In this document: positions 1-5,932 of the stretch, piece after piece | Layout of the letters: each line of letters starts with the position of its first letter | Numbering within the stretch: position 1 is the stretch's first letter | From: Owenweeksia sp. TMED14 | Lineage (GTDB): Bacteria; Bacteroidota; Bacteroidia; Flavobacteriales; Schleiferiaceae | Length of the DNA stretch: 6,853 bases | Direction of reading: 5' to 3' | Assembly: GCA_002167805.1 (NCBI GenBank) | Contig: NHBT01000005.1 | Location: forward strand, 1 to 6,853 | The notes under the pieces: generated by a model | What the model was told of the DNA's origin: nothing | The model's input: only the letters and a program-made list of their open reading frames with translations | Database searches by the model: none | Program-made: the position numbers and the translations under genes

Positions 1-506
1 AAAGCAAAATTCCAACTTGTGCTTGTCCCCGCAGAACCATTGATATTGTTTCCGTCCACGGTCCAGTTTTTGACAATTGAACTGCTAACAAATATTCTTC
101 CGTAACTTGCCCCGAGAGCGTTGAATTCCATGTCTTTTATTACTACAAAGTCACATCCATTCAGATAAACAAGATAGTTATCTACACTCTGAGTTGCGGA
201 ATCTTCAATTATTGCCTGATTCGTGTTCGAAGGGTGCGATTGAAATGTTACCGTATTGGTGGACGAGGTGCCGGGAATAGAGTCGATTGTAAATTGCCCG
301 TATGTTCCATCTTTAAGATTGATGGTGACAGGCCCATTCACTCCATTTTGGGCTAATGCCAATGTAGCTGCTTGGATTGTGCTGAAGTTTCCAGATCCTG
401 ACAGGTCGACAGAATATGATCCTGACATTGGAGTTTGTGCTGAAAGGGTTAAGCTAGAAATAAAAAGGGTTGATAGGAGTAAGAGCTTTTTGGTAAGGTC
501 CTTCAT
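1..506 (-). CDS. Secreted parallel beta-helix-like repeat protein, N-terminal part (runs off the left edge)
   Basis: The minus-strand frame is open from an ATG at 506-504 to the window edge, giving 168 residues with no stop; the C-terminus is missing. Residues 1-23 form a signal peptide: a basic start (MKDLTKK), a leucine-rich core, and a likely cut in LSA|QT, typical of Bacteroidota. The mature part opens with GSYSVDLSGSGNFSTIQAA, followed by a GPVTINLKDGTYGQFTI stretch and short beta-prone segments (VTFQSHP, YLVYLNGCDFVVIKDMEF, WTVDGNNI). This is the pattern of extracellular right-handed parallel beta-helix (pectin-lyase-like) proteins, many of which carry a type IX secretion C-terminal tag; that tag would lie outside the window. 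Catalytic function cannot be judged; it may be an adhesin or a polysaccharide-binding protein. The first 60 bases are about 45% G+C, clearly richer than the operon on the right. The plus-strand frame over 256-525 is only a shadow of this gene. Confidence 0.85.
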   Translation of the reverse strand, partial: MKDLTKKLLLLSTLFISSLTLSAQTPMSGSYSVDLSGSGNFSTIQAATLALAQNGVNGPVTINLKDGTYGQFTIDSIPGTSSTNTVTFQSHPSNTNQAIIEDSATQSVDNYLVYLNGCDFVVIKDMEFNALGASYGRIFVSSSIVKNWTVDGNNINGSAGTSTSWNFA

Positions 507-543
507 ATTGAGGTGTTTAGGTTGAAATTGTAGCGCCTAGGCA

Positions 544-577
544 CTCGGGGGTTATTATTGCTCGGGGGTTATTATTG
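544..577. repeat. Perfect 17-bp tandem duplication
   Basis: The unit CTCGGGGGTTATTATTG occurs twice back to back (544-560 and 561-577) with no mismatch. It lies 38-71 bp upstream of the ATG of the beta-helix gene, so probably in its promoter or 5' leader. Each copy holds a G5 run that stands out in AT-rich surroundings. It could be a duplicated regulatory site, or a recent replication-slippage event whose copy number varies between strains. An 8-bp palindrome GCCTAGGC sits next to it at 535-542. Confidence 0.9.
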
Positions 578-656
578 ATTGTAAATAATTGTAGGTCTAA
601 AAATAATATGAAAAATTCTAAACTCAGCTATAAAAATGAGGTTTAACACAATGATA

Positions 657-684
657 ATATAGTTGTTTTATTAAACAACTATAT
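657..684. repeat. Perfect 12-bp inverted repeat with 4-nt loop (terminator or operator)
   Basis: ATATAGTTGTTT (657-668) pairs perfectly with AAACAACTATAT (673-684) around a TATT loop. It sits in the gap between the end of the SnoaL-like lipoprotein gene and the start of the beta-helix gene, both on the minus strand. Neither side has a T-tract right after the stem and the stem is AT-rich, so it is not a textbook intrinsic terminator. It may be a back-up terminator for the lipoprotein gene or a dyad operator for the gene starting at 506. The structure is certain; the role is not. Confidence 0.6.
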
Positions 685-757
685 AAATACACTATTTTAC
701 GAACAAATCCGTCGGCGCTGGTTTCTTAGACCTTTTGCAAACAGATGGTTTACGAAA

Positions 758-775
758 ATCTAATTTTTTTTAGAT
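758..775 (-). terminator. Weak hairpin just after the lipoprotein gene
   Basis: On the minus strand the sequence reads ATCTAA, six A, TTAGAT, then a short T run (755-757). It begins only 6 bp past the stop codon of the SnoaL-like gene. The position suits an intrinsic terminator, but the six-pair stem is AT-rich and the T-tract is short, so termination may be inefficient. Confidence 0.35.
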
Positions 776-781
776 CAAAGT

Positions 782-1291
782 TTAATAGTCCGAATTTTTG
801 ATCGTGTCAATCACTCCATTTATTAACTCATTTGGGATAGGTAGAGAAAGTGTATAATGTTCTATTTTCCAGGTTTCTCCATCCTTAACCATTACTCCAT
901 TTCCTCGTGTTCGTCCCATATGCTTTGAGTCTAGTTTTTCATCAAACCAAGCTACATTATTTTTTATGCTAATATTTCTCCCTTTCTGAGGTACAAAAGT
1001 CCAAGCAGATTTTCTTTTGAAGTATTCGCGACTCCAATTTTTGAATTCTGTTTTGGTCCATCTCTCACTATCATCAGTCCCTTGAAAAATACTATTATCA
1101 TTTGCAATAATATTGAAGTAAGTAACCGAGTCTGCATTACTGGCCGCAAGATGCCATGAATCGATAATTTCATTTATTAGTGCTTTTTCGAGATCATCAT
1201 CAACGGAATTTGAGAAGTAATCTTGATTCAAGTCACATGAAACAGAGAAAAGAAAAATAAATACTGAAACTGCCTGTTTTATAATGTTCAT
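782..1291 (-). CDS. SnoaL/NTF2-like domain lipoprotein
   Basis: This is a 169-residue protein starting at the ATG at 1291-1289. Residues 1-19 look like a lipoprotein signal (MNIIKQ, a hydrophobic stretch, FSVSC), with C19 the probable lipidated cysteine. The -3 residue is S or V rather than L, acceptable for the looser Bacteroidota lipobox. The following residue is D20. The rest fits one SnoaL_3/NTF2-like cone fold: helix 33-58 (with W46-H47), a FQGTDDSERW segment at 69-78, W97, AWFDE at 114-118, RGNGV at 129-133 and the closing strand WKIEHYTLSLPIPN at 141-154. Such proteins are usually small-ligand binders or accessory factors; the substrate cannot be inferred. It is divergent from the sulfotransferase gene, with only 44 bp between the start codons. 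A cytoplasmic ketosteroid-isomerase-like enzyme is less likely because of the signal peptide. Confidence 0.85.
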   Translation of the reverse strand: MNIIKQAVSVFIFLFSVSCDLNQDYFSNSVDDDLEKALINEIIDSWHLAASNADSVTYFNIIANDNSIFQGTDDSERWTKTEFKNWSREYFKRKSAWTFVPQKGRNISIKNNVAWFDEKLDSKHMGRTRGNGVMVKDGETWKIEHYTLSLPIPNELINGVIDTIKNSDY

Positions 1292-1316
1292 ATTTCTAAG
1301 GTACTAACTACTTTTA
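1287..1316 (+). promoter_or_regulatory. Candidate promoter of the 1336 sulfotransferase
   Basis: TTC (1287-1289), a 19-bp spacer and TACTTTTA (1309-1316) match the Bacteroidota TTG/TAnnTTTG promoter with one mismatch in each box. The -7 box ends 19 bp before the ATG, which would leave a short leader. In such AT-rich DNA a chance match is quite possible. Confidence 0.25.
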
Positions 1317-1322
1317 ATGCAA
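1296..1322 (-). promoter_or_regulatory. Candidate promoter of the SnoaL-like lipoprotein
   Basis: On the minus strand TTG (1322-1320), 16 bp, then TACCTTAG (1303-1296) resemble the Bacteroidota -33 and -7 boxes. The -7 box has one mismatch and the spacer is a little short. The box ends only 4 bp before the ATG, which would put the transcription start at or next to the start codon. It overlaps the opposing candidate promoter. Confidence 0.25.
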
Positions 1323-1335
1323 GAATTTATTTTTC

Positions 1336-2310
1336 ATGAAAAATCCTCCAGTTTTTATTCTTGGAAGCCACAAGTCAGGTACTAGTCTATTGCGCTCGCT
1401 ACTTGATAGTCACCCTGAGTTATATGTAATCCCGTTTGAAACTCATTTCATGGCATCTCTTGGCCGATGGGTTCAATATTCATATCGCCGTCAGACGCCT
1501 AATGAAAATTTTGAATTTTCCGAAATACTCCTTGAAACTCTCAAAAAATATTCAAATTCTAAGGATCGACAGACTGATGTTGTCCTATCCAATATTCTTG
1601 ATTTAAAAAATGCTACTGATATTCTTGAAAAAGAAAAGGGAATTAAGTCACCAAAAGACGCTTTGCAGTTAATTAGAGACTTGATGCCTTTATTATTACC
1701 TGAGTTGGGAGATGCCAGGGGTAAACGAGTCGTTGAGAAGTCTGTTGAGCATGCGGAAATGGCCATGGAACTTTATCATTGCTTCCCTGATGCTCACTTT
1801 ATTCATATCGTTAAAAATCCTTACGCAAACTTTGTTGCCTTGAGAAAATTTAAATCAAAAGATCAAGGTTATCCGCTCATAAACAAGGTATATGACTCCC
1901 TGGAAAATGGCTATTTTTTTCTTGATAAGAATAAAAAAATTATCCCGAATTATAAAGTGCTGCGTTATGAAGATTTGGCTCGAGATCCAAAACAAATTAT
2001 GACTGAAGTTTCAAATTTTTTAGATATCAAATTTGATAAAAATATGCTTGAGCCTACTGTTTTGAGTAAACCCTGGTCTGGGAATAGTGCTTATGGATCA
2101 ATCAATGGTATAAGTTCAAAATATATAGATAATTGGAAAAATGAGATTCATCCTAATGAAGCCAATCTTGTAACAAAAAACCTTTCACATGTTTTACAAA
2201 GTTTTGGCTATGAAAAGCAGACAATACTTAAAGGGAGGTGGAGGCCTGCGAAGGGGGAATCTTTAATTAGATTTCTCTATAATCGCTTTTACTCTTTTTA
2301 CTTGCGATAA
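1336..2310 (+). CDS. PAPS-type sulfotransferase family protein
   Basis: A 324-residue soluble protein of the sulfotransferase P-loop fold (Sulfotransfer_3-like). The 5'-phosphosulfate loop is seen at residues 6-19 (VFILGSHKSGTSLLR region, core GSHKSGTS at 10-17), followed by LLDSHPELYVIPFETHF. The 3'-phosphate-binding region is FPDAHFIHIVKNPYANF at 150-166, where K takes the place of the usual R in the 'RDP' element. VVEKSVEH at 132-139 resembles the conserved 'EK(S/T)' strand, and YKVLRYEDLARDP at 206-218 and PWSGN at 246-250 are the usual C-terminal elements. The family moves sulfate from PAPS to a sugar, lipid or small-molecule hydroxyl or amine in the cytoplasm. The length is normal and no membrane segment or signal peptide is visible. 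The acceptor is unknown. The gene converges on the small membrane gene 2317-2667, with 6 bp between stop codons. An ATG at 1317 is out of frame, so the start at 1336 stands. Confidence 0.88.
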   Translation: MKNPPVFILGSHKSGTSLLRSLLDSHPELYVIPFETHFMASLGRWVQYSYRRQTPNENFEFSEILLETLKKYSNSKDRQTDVVLSNILDLKNATDILEKEKGIKSPKDALQLIRDLMPLLLPELGDARGKRVVEKSVEHAEMAMELYHCFPDAHFIHIVKNPYANFVALRKFKSKDQGYPLINKVYDSLENGYFFLDKNKKIIPNYKVLRYEDLARDPKQIMTEVSNFLDIKFDKNMLEPTVLSKPWSGNSAYGSINGISSKYIDNWKNEIHPNEANLVTKNLSHVLQSFGYEKQTILKGRWRPAKGESLIRFLYNRFYSFYLR

Positions 2311-2316
2311 TTATCC

Positions 2317-2667
2317 TTAATTGGATTTCTCATTTTGTTTTTTCATCTCAGATATGAGTTCTTCAGCTTCAGATAGCTTCGATTGCAGTGATAAATGACT
2401 TTTATGCAGGTCATCACCGCGTTGTTTCTCCTTTTTCAATTCCATCATCAATTTTTGCACTTTTTGATCTTTTGACATGATTATCTTTTGATCGCTGTAC
2501 TGTGTGAAAAAACTATATCCTGCGTAACAAACAATTCCAGCAATAGCACCAAGCCGAAAGTTGGATTGCATATTTTCCAATGCTGGTATAAAGATGGAGG
2601 CAATATAGCCTATTAAAAGCACCCCTCCCAAAAGAAGTAATATTCGTTCAATCGTATTGCTATTCAT
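2317..2667 (-). CDS. Small membrane protein with two TM helices and a C-terminal coiled coil
   Basis: This 116-residue protein is not recognised as a named family. Two hydrophobic segments, about residues 8-30 (ILLLLGGVLLIGYIASIFI) and 38-56 (RLGAIAGIVCYAGYSFF), form a helical hairpin. Residues 62-113 are highly charged and heptad-like (KVQKLMMELKKEKQRG, then LSLQSKLSEAEELISEMKK), suggesting a coiled coil of about 50 residues. With a short hairpin loop, the tail and N-terminus should face the same side, probably the cytoplasm. It may scaffold or oligomerise something at the membrane. The ATG is preceded by an A-rich AATTAAAACAG leader typical of the phylum. It is divergent from the sugar transporter, with 83 bp between start codons. 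Confidence 0.72.
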   Translation of the reverse strand: MNSNTIERILLLLGGVLLIGYIASIFIPALENMQSNFRLGAIAGIVCYAGYSFFTQYSDQKIIMSKDQKVQKLMMELKKEKQRGDDLHKSHLSLQSKLSEAEELISEMKKQNEKSN

Positions 2668-2700
2668 CTGTTTTAATTATTTGACTGTGAAAGTAATCAA

Positions 2701-2727
2701 TTTGTTGCGGAAGTATTTGTAGTTTTC
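2701..2727 (+). promoter_or_regulatory. Weak candidate promoter of the sugar transporter
   Basis: TTTG (2701-2704) and TAGTTTTC (2720-2727, one mismatch to TAnnTTTG) lie upstream of the transporter, leaving a leader of about 20 nt. The spacer of 15 bp is shorter than the usual 17-23, so the match is weak. Confidence 0.2.
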
Positions 2728-2750
2728 CACATTCACAAATAAAAATATTG

Positions 2751-4082
2751 ATGAAAAATGTGCAAAAATGGTCTTGGGCAGTTGCTATTGCTGGATTTTT
2801 ATTTGGTTTCGATACGGTTGTAATATCTGGTGCTAATGAGCCAATTCGTAATCTTTGGAATACTTCATCATGGTTTCATGGTACGTTCATTATGTCCATG
2901 GCATTATGGGGGACCGTACTAGGATCTTTATTTGGCGGAAGATTTATTGATAAGTACGGTCGAAAGCCGATTTTAGTAATTATTGGAGGCCTATATCTAC
3001 TTTCAGCTATTGGCAGTGCCATTGCCTGGGATCCCTATTCTTTCAGCTTTTTTCGCTTTATTGGAGGTATTGGGGTAGGTGCCTCATCCGTTGCTGCTCC
3101 GGCATATATTTCAGAAATATCGTCATCTAAAAATCGCGGTCGTCTTGTTGCATTATACCAGTTTAATATTGTTTTTGGAATACTTATGGCATTTTTATCA
3201 AATTTTTTACTCAACGACTTTGGGGGGGTAAATGATTGGAGGTTTATGCTTGGAGTGGAGGCAATACCTGCGATGATCTATACTCTTTTCGTGTTAACAA
3301 TTCCTGAAAGTCCAAGATGGCTTTTGACTAAAAAGGGTGATATGGACGCTGCGAGTAAAATATTAAAAGAACTAATGAATGCCCAACTATTAAATGAAAC
3401 ACTTGAAGCAATTCAGTTAGAAATTCAAAGTGAGGGAAGAGGAAAAGGAGAAAATTTCTTCTCAAAGAGGTTCCGGTTTCCAATATTACTCGCATTCTTA
3501 TTATCTATGTTTAATCAGCTCTCAGGAATTAATTTTATTTTATACTATGCCCCATCTATATTGGAAAAAGCGGGATTTGCGACATCAGGTTCTCTTTTAA
3601 GCTCTGTTTCTATCGGAGGGGTTAATCTGTTATTTACATTTATAGGTCTATACCTCATTGATAGGGCTGGAAGAAGAACTTTAATGTACATTGGGTCAAT
3701 AGGTTATATCATCTCGCTAGTGCTTGTGGCTTACGGTTTTTACAGTGATGCTTCTGCGTATTTCAATCTAAGTTTCATATTACTATTTATTGCCTCTCAT
3801 GCTGTAGGTCAAGGAGCTGTAATCTGGGTATTTATATCAGAAATTTTCCCCAATTCTGTTCGGGGGATCGGACAGTCATGGGGTACAGGTACGCATTGGG
3901 TCTTCGCAGCTCTAATAACTTTAATGGGGCCAGTGCTAATGGAAATTTATCCTGAAGGATATCAGATATTCATAATTTTTGCAATATGCATGATTGTTCA
4001 ATTATTGTTCACGCATTTTATCATGCCGGAGACAAAAGGTAAATCTTTAGAAGAGCTAAAGTCTCTTTTGGAGGAAAATTAA
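2751..4082 (+). CDS. MFS sugar:proton symporter, sugar-porter family (XylE/GLUT-like)
   Basis: A 443-residue, 12-helix major facilitator of the sugar-porter family. With M1 at the ATG at 2751 the signatures are all present: GFLFGFDTVVISGA from 15 (D21 at the proton-coupling Asp position of XylE), GGRFIDKYGRKP at 62-73, RFIGGIGVG at 102-110, PAYISEI at 117-123, PESPRW at 185-190, NQLSGINFILYY at 255-266, DRAGRR at 304-309, FISEIFPNSVRG at 361-372 and PETKG at 426-430. The usual QQxSGxN sugar motif has N255 in place of the first Q, and by eye H382-W383 stands where XylE has Q415-W416, so specificity may differ. It imports a monosaccharide across the inner membrane. A TTG at 2748 directly precedes the ATG, but ATG with the upstream TAAAAATATTG leader is the better start. 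It stands alone on its strand, between two small minus-strand membrane genes. Confidence 0.93.
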   Translation: MKNVQKWSWAVAIAGFLFGFDTVVISGANEPIRNLWNTSSWFHGTFIMSMALWGTVLGSLFGGRFIDKYGRKPILVIIGGLYLLSAIGSAIAWDPYSFSFFRFIGGIGVGASSVAAPAYISEISSSKNRGRLVALYQFNIVFGILMAFLSNFLLNDFGGVNDWRFMLGVEAIPAMIYTLFVLTIPESPRWLLTKKGDMDAASKILKELMNAQLLNETLEAIQLEIQSEGRGKGENFFSKRFRFPILLAFLLSMFNQLSGINFILYYAPSILEKAGFATSGSLLSSVSIGGVNLLFTFIGLYLIDRAGRRTLMYIGSIGYIISLVLVAYGFYSDASAYFNLSFILLFIASHAVGQGAVIWVFISEIFPNSVRGIGQSWGTGTHWVFAALITLMGPVLMEIYPEGYQIFIIFAICMIVQLLFTHFIMPETKGKSLEELKSLLEEN

Positions 4083-4098
4083 AAAAGTTTTAATCCTC
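4071..4098. terminator. Shared convergent hairpin containing both stop codons
   Basis: GAGG (4071-4074) and ATTAAAA (4078-4084) pair with TTTTAAT (4088-4094) and CCTC (4095-4098). There is an AAA bulge on the left arm and an AAG loop. The stem spans the last codons and the TAA of the transporter and the last codons and the TAA of the opposing small gene. It could end transcription from both sides. No long T-tract follows, so efficiency is uncertain. Confidence 0.5.
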
Positions 4099-4386
4099 TA
4101 CAATTTCTGCTTCACCAAGATCCTCATCTTGCTGTGAGATATTGCCCTGAAATTGGTTATTTACTTCACCAATTTTTTTATTTATGAATTTTTTAAAAGC
4201 CCAAAAGCCGATAAGTAACATAAAATTAAAGCTCACATAAATCCAAAATATGGTCAAAAGAAAAGGAAAATCATCTTTTAAGGCATATGCTGCAATCGCA
4301 AAGATTATTGTCTTAAAAATTAAATTTGGAACTCTTGATTTTAGATTAAAAACTCTTCTGTTGAAACCGATATGATTCTTTGCCAT
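4090..4386 (-). CDS. Small membrane protein with two TM helices and an acidic tail
   Basis: A 98-residue protein that I do not recognise. The N-terminus is basic (residues 1-18, MAKNHIGFNRRVFNLKSR), which by the positive-inside rule puts it in the cytoplasm. Hydrophobic segments are about residues 20-36 (NLIFKTIIFAIAAYAL) and 42-65 (FLLTIFWIYVSFNFMLLIGF), then a basic AFKKFINKK stretch and a strongly acidic end (QQDEDLGEAEIVED). This suggests a helical hairpin with both ends inside. It converges on the sugar transporter, with only 7 bp between stop codons, and lies 51 bp downstream of the sulfotransferase operon on the same strand. It could be read through from that operon or from its own promoter. 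No function is assigned. Confidence 0.68.
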   Translation of the reverse strand: MAKNHIGFNRRVFNLKSRVPNLIFKTIIFAIAAYALKDDFPFLLTIFWIYVSFNFMLLIGFWAFKKFINKKIGEVNNQFQGNISQQDEDLGEAEIVED

Positions 4387-4390
4387 GATG

Positions 4391-4398
4391 CAAATGTA
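4391..4398 (-). promoter_or_regulatory. Perfect TAnnTTTG -7 box directly before the 4090-4386 start codon
   Basis: TACATTTG on the minus strand matches the Bacteroidota -7 consensus exactly and ends 4 bp before the ATG. No TTG was found at the -33 position. If it works, the transcript would begin at or next to the start codon (leaderless). The neighbouring inverted repeat TCTAAAA/TTTTAGA (4404-4410 and 4423-4429, 12-nt loop) has no T-tract and is not a convincing terminator for the upstream operon. Confidence 0.3.
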
Positions 4399-4437
4399 TT
4401 TACTCTAAAAGGAATATTTTTATTTTAGACTTAATTA

Positions 4438-5790
4438 TCATAATTCTTTGCTTTTGAGTTTATTATAAATAATCATTGCTTCATTTAAAATTTCAGCTGA
4501 ATATTTTTCTTTGACTTCTTTGCGCTGAAGGTAAGGTTTTGACTCTATAACAAGTGGGCTATTAAATTTTTTAAGAATCTTATTCAAAATGAAATTCGGG
4601 TTTTCACAATAGGTTTCGTAGCATATAAAATATGTATTCTCATCTTTAATTTTTTCGGCGTGCCGGTAAAAATTTATCCAGTTTTTTAGCCAATAGTTGA
4701 GTGTGCTTTTGTCACCATCAAGTTTGCTTTTATCAAGATTGAAATATTTATGATTCAAGCCAAATTCATGATGAACCAACCAATTCATATATTTTATAAT
4801 GAAAGGATCTTTCTCCTGCTCGCTAGAAAAATTATTGTGCATTTGATAAAGTGAAAATGCATGAGAGAGTGGGTCTCGAAACAAAAGTAGGAATATAAAA
4901 TTCTTGTTAAAATTTCGAAGAGATTCATATCTCAAAAGCATATTGTTGTTCTTAGCTAAATAATACCTTTTTGGGCTTGCTGAAATCAGCCCTTGATATC
5001 TTAAATAAAGTTCATAGCTCTCTTCGGATAGGGTATGTTTTACGAGGCTTGAACTTGTTATAAACGAATCTTTTAGTATGGATTTAAAAAAGTATTCTTC
5101 CAGGGCTTCATTTGAATTTTCATTCACAAAAATCCCATCTCCATGTCTCCTTTCTTTTCTTTTCTTTCCAGAAGGCCTGTAAACCTTCGCCCATGTTTTG
5201 GGACTAAGTAGAAATGGCATATTCGAATAGGATAGTGAGTCAAATATTTGATTTTTTGATAGTGCATTCATCATACTGGTTGTTCCAGACCTTGCTAGGC
5301 CACTGACTATCAAAAATTTTTCTTTTTTTTCTGATCTCGAAGAATATTTTTTTATTTCTCGTTTAAGAAGTCGAAGTCCTAAATTCGGATTATCTAAAAT
5401 TAACTTATGAAATAATTGACTAACCTCACTATATGAACTGGAGTTTTTTATGGGGATGAAAAATGGAATACTGGCGCCAATGGAAAATGCTATTATACTG
5501 GGATCATTTTTATTTAAATCAATGGAGAGTATTAACTCAAGAAAATATATCCAAATCAAAAAAATAGTGATACAAACAAAAATTAATACAAACACTTTTA
5601 TCAAAAGCATTATTAATTCCTTAGTGTTTTTTTGGACTCGAATTAACTTTTCATCATCATCTTCAGTTTTCAGTATATCATCTAAAAGGCCTACGCTTGC
5701 TAATGCAAGTGAATAGAAATTATTTCGATTTAAACGAAGAAAGTATAAAGCAATAAACCCCGAAGATCCCCAAATAAATGCTTCAGACAT
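4438..5790 (-). CDS. Membrane-anchored PAPS-type sulfotransferase
   Basis: A 450-residue protein with two parts. Residues 1-115 are a membrane module: a weak hydrophobic segment at 5-20, an acidic linker (DDILKTEDDDEK, 37-48), a strong helix at 59-90 and another at 97-114. Residues 115-158 are basic, placing the catalytic part in the cytoplasm with the PAPS pool. Residues 159-445 are a P-loop sulfotransferase: FLIVSGLARSGTTSMM at 159-174 (phosphosulfate loop), HGDGIFVNENSNEALEEYFF at 216-235, LAKNNN at 278-283, and FLLLFRDPLSHAFSLYQ at 300-316 with R305 and S313 as the probable 3'-phosphate contacts. The usual family length is about 280-330, so the N-terminal module is extra. Its ATG is 3 bp after the stop of the 45-codon gene, which indicates translational coupling. 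The acceptor is unknown; a membrane-bound glycan intermediate is a reasonable guess. It is the last gene of the operon. Confidence 0.85.
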   Translation of the reverse strand: MSEAFIWGSSGFIALYFLRLNRNNFYSLALASVGLLDDILKTEDDDEKLIRVQKNTKELIMLLIKVFVLIFVCITIFLIWIYFLELILSIDLNKNDPSIIAFSIGASIPFFIPIKNSSSYSEVSQLFHKLILDNPNLGLRLLKREIKKYSSRSEKKEKFLIVSGLARSGTTSMMNALSKNQIFDSLSYSNMPFLLSPKTWAKVYRPSGKKRKERRHGDGIFVNENSNEALEEYFFKSILKDSFITSSSLVKHTLSEESYELYLRYQGLISASPKRYYLAKNNNMLLRYESLRNFNKNFIFLLLFRDPLSHAFSLYQMHNNFSSEQEKDPFIIKYMNWLVHHEFGLNHKYFNLDKSKLDGDKSTLNYWLKNWINFYRHAEKIKDENTYFICYETYCENPNFILNKILKKFNSPLVIESKPYLQRKEVKEKYSAEILNEAMIIYNKLKSKEL

Positions 5791-5793
5791 CTT

Positions 5794-5931
5794 TTATTTT
5801 TTAAAAAACCGCTTTGCTTTTAAGTAAATAATGAATCCTAGGGAAAATATAACAATTGCCCCAATGAGAAACATTAAAATTAGGCTTCCTACACCCAATC
5901 CAGGGCCAATATATAAGAATTGCGATATCAT
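5794..5931 (-). CDS. 45-residue single-helix membrane protein with a YIGPGxG motif
   Basis: An overlooked small gene: ATG at 5931-5929, TAA at 5796-5794, 45 residues. It starts MISQFLYIGPGLGVG, continues with one hydrophobic helix (about 14-37, SLILMFLIGAIVIF then SLGFIIYL), and ends KAKRFFKK. The basic tail puts the C-terminus in the cytoplasm and the YIGPGLG segment (7-13) at the outer face. That it is real follows from its exact fit: its ATG begins 1 bp after the stop of the ASST-like gene (TAATATG) and its stop is 3 bp before the sulfotransferase ATG. Similar YI(G/D)PGxG micro-proteins sit, from memory, in other bacterial surface-polysaccharide loci; I cannot confirm a named family. A role as assembly or coupling subunit for its neighbours is inference. 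Confidence 0.82.
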   Translation of the reverse strand: MISQFLYIGPGLGVGSLILMFLIGAIVIFSLGFIIYLKAKRFFKK

Positions 5932-5932
5932 A

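Noticed and set aside
256..525. Plus-strand 89-codon open frame
   Set aside because: It overlaps, antisense, a minus-strand frame with a clear signal peptide and beta-helix pattern; its own protein has no recognisable character.
544..577. Start of a CRISPR array
   Set aside because: Just two 17-bp units with no spacer between them; it is a simple tandem duplication.
964..1173. Minus-strand 69-codon open frame inside the lipoprotein gene
   Set aside because: Alternative frame fully inside a well-supported SnoaL-like gene.
1491..1766. Minus-strand 91-codon open frame
   Set aside because: Antisense shadow of the sulfotransferase, whose motifs run through this stretch.
2306..2315. Perfect palindrome GATAATTATC at the end of the sulfotransferase gene
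   Set aside because: Ten AT-rich bases without a loop; too short and too likely by chance to call a terminator or binding site.
2748..2750. TTG as the start of the sugar transporter
   Set aside because: An ATG follows directly at 2751 and is the more likely start.
4404..4429. TCTAAAA/TTTTAGA hairpin as terminator of the sulfation operon
   Set aside because: Seven weak pairs, a 12-nt loop and no T-tract after it on the minus strand.
5450..5716. Plus-strand 88-codon open frame
   Set aside because: Antisense shadow of the membrane module of the 450-residue sulfotransferase; low-complexity content.
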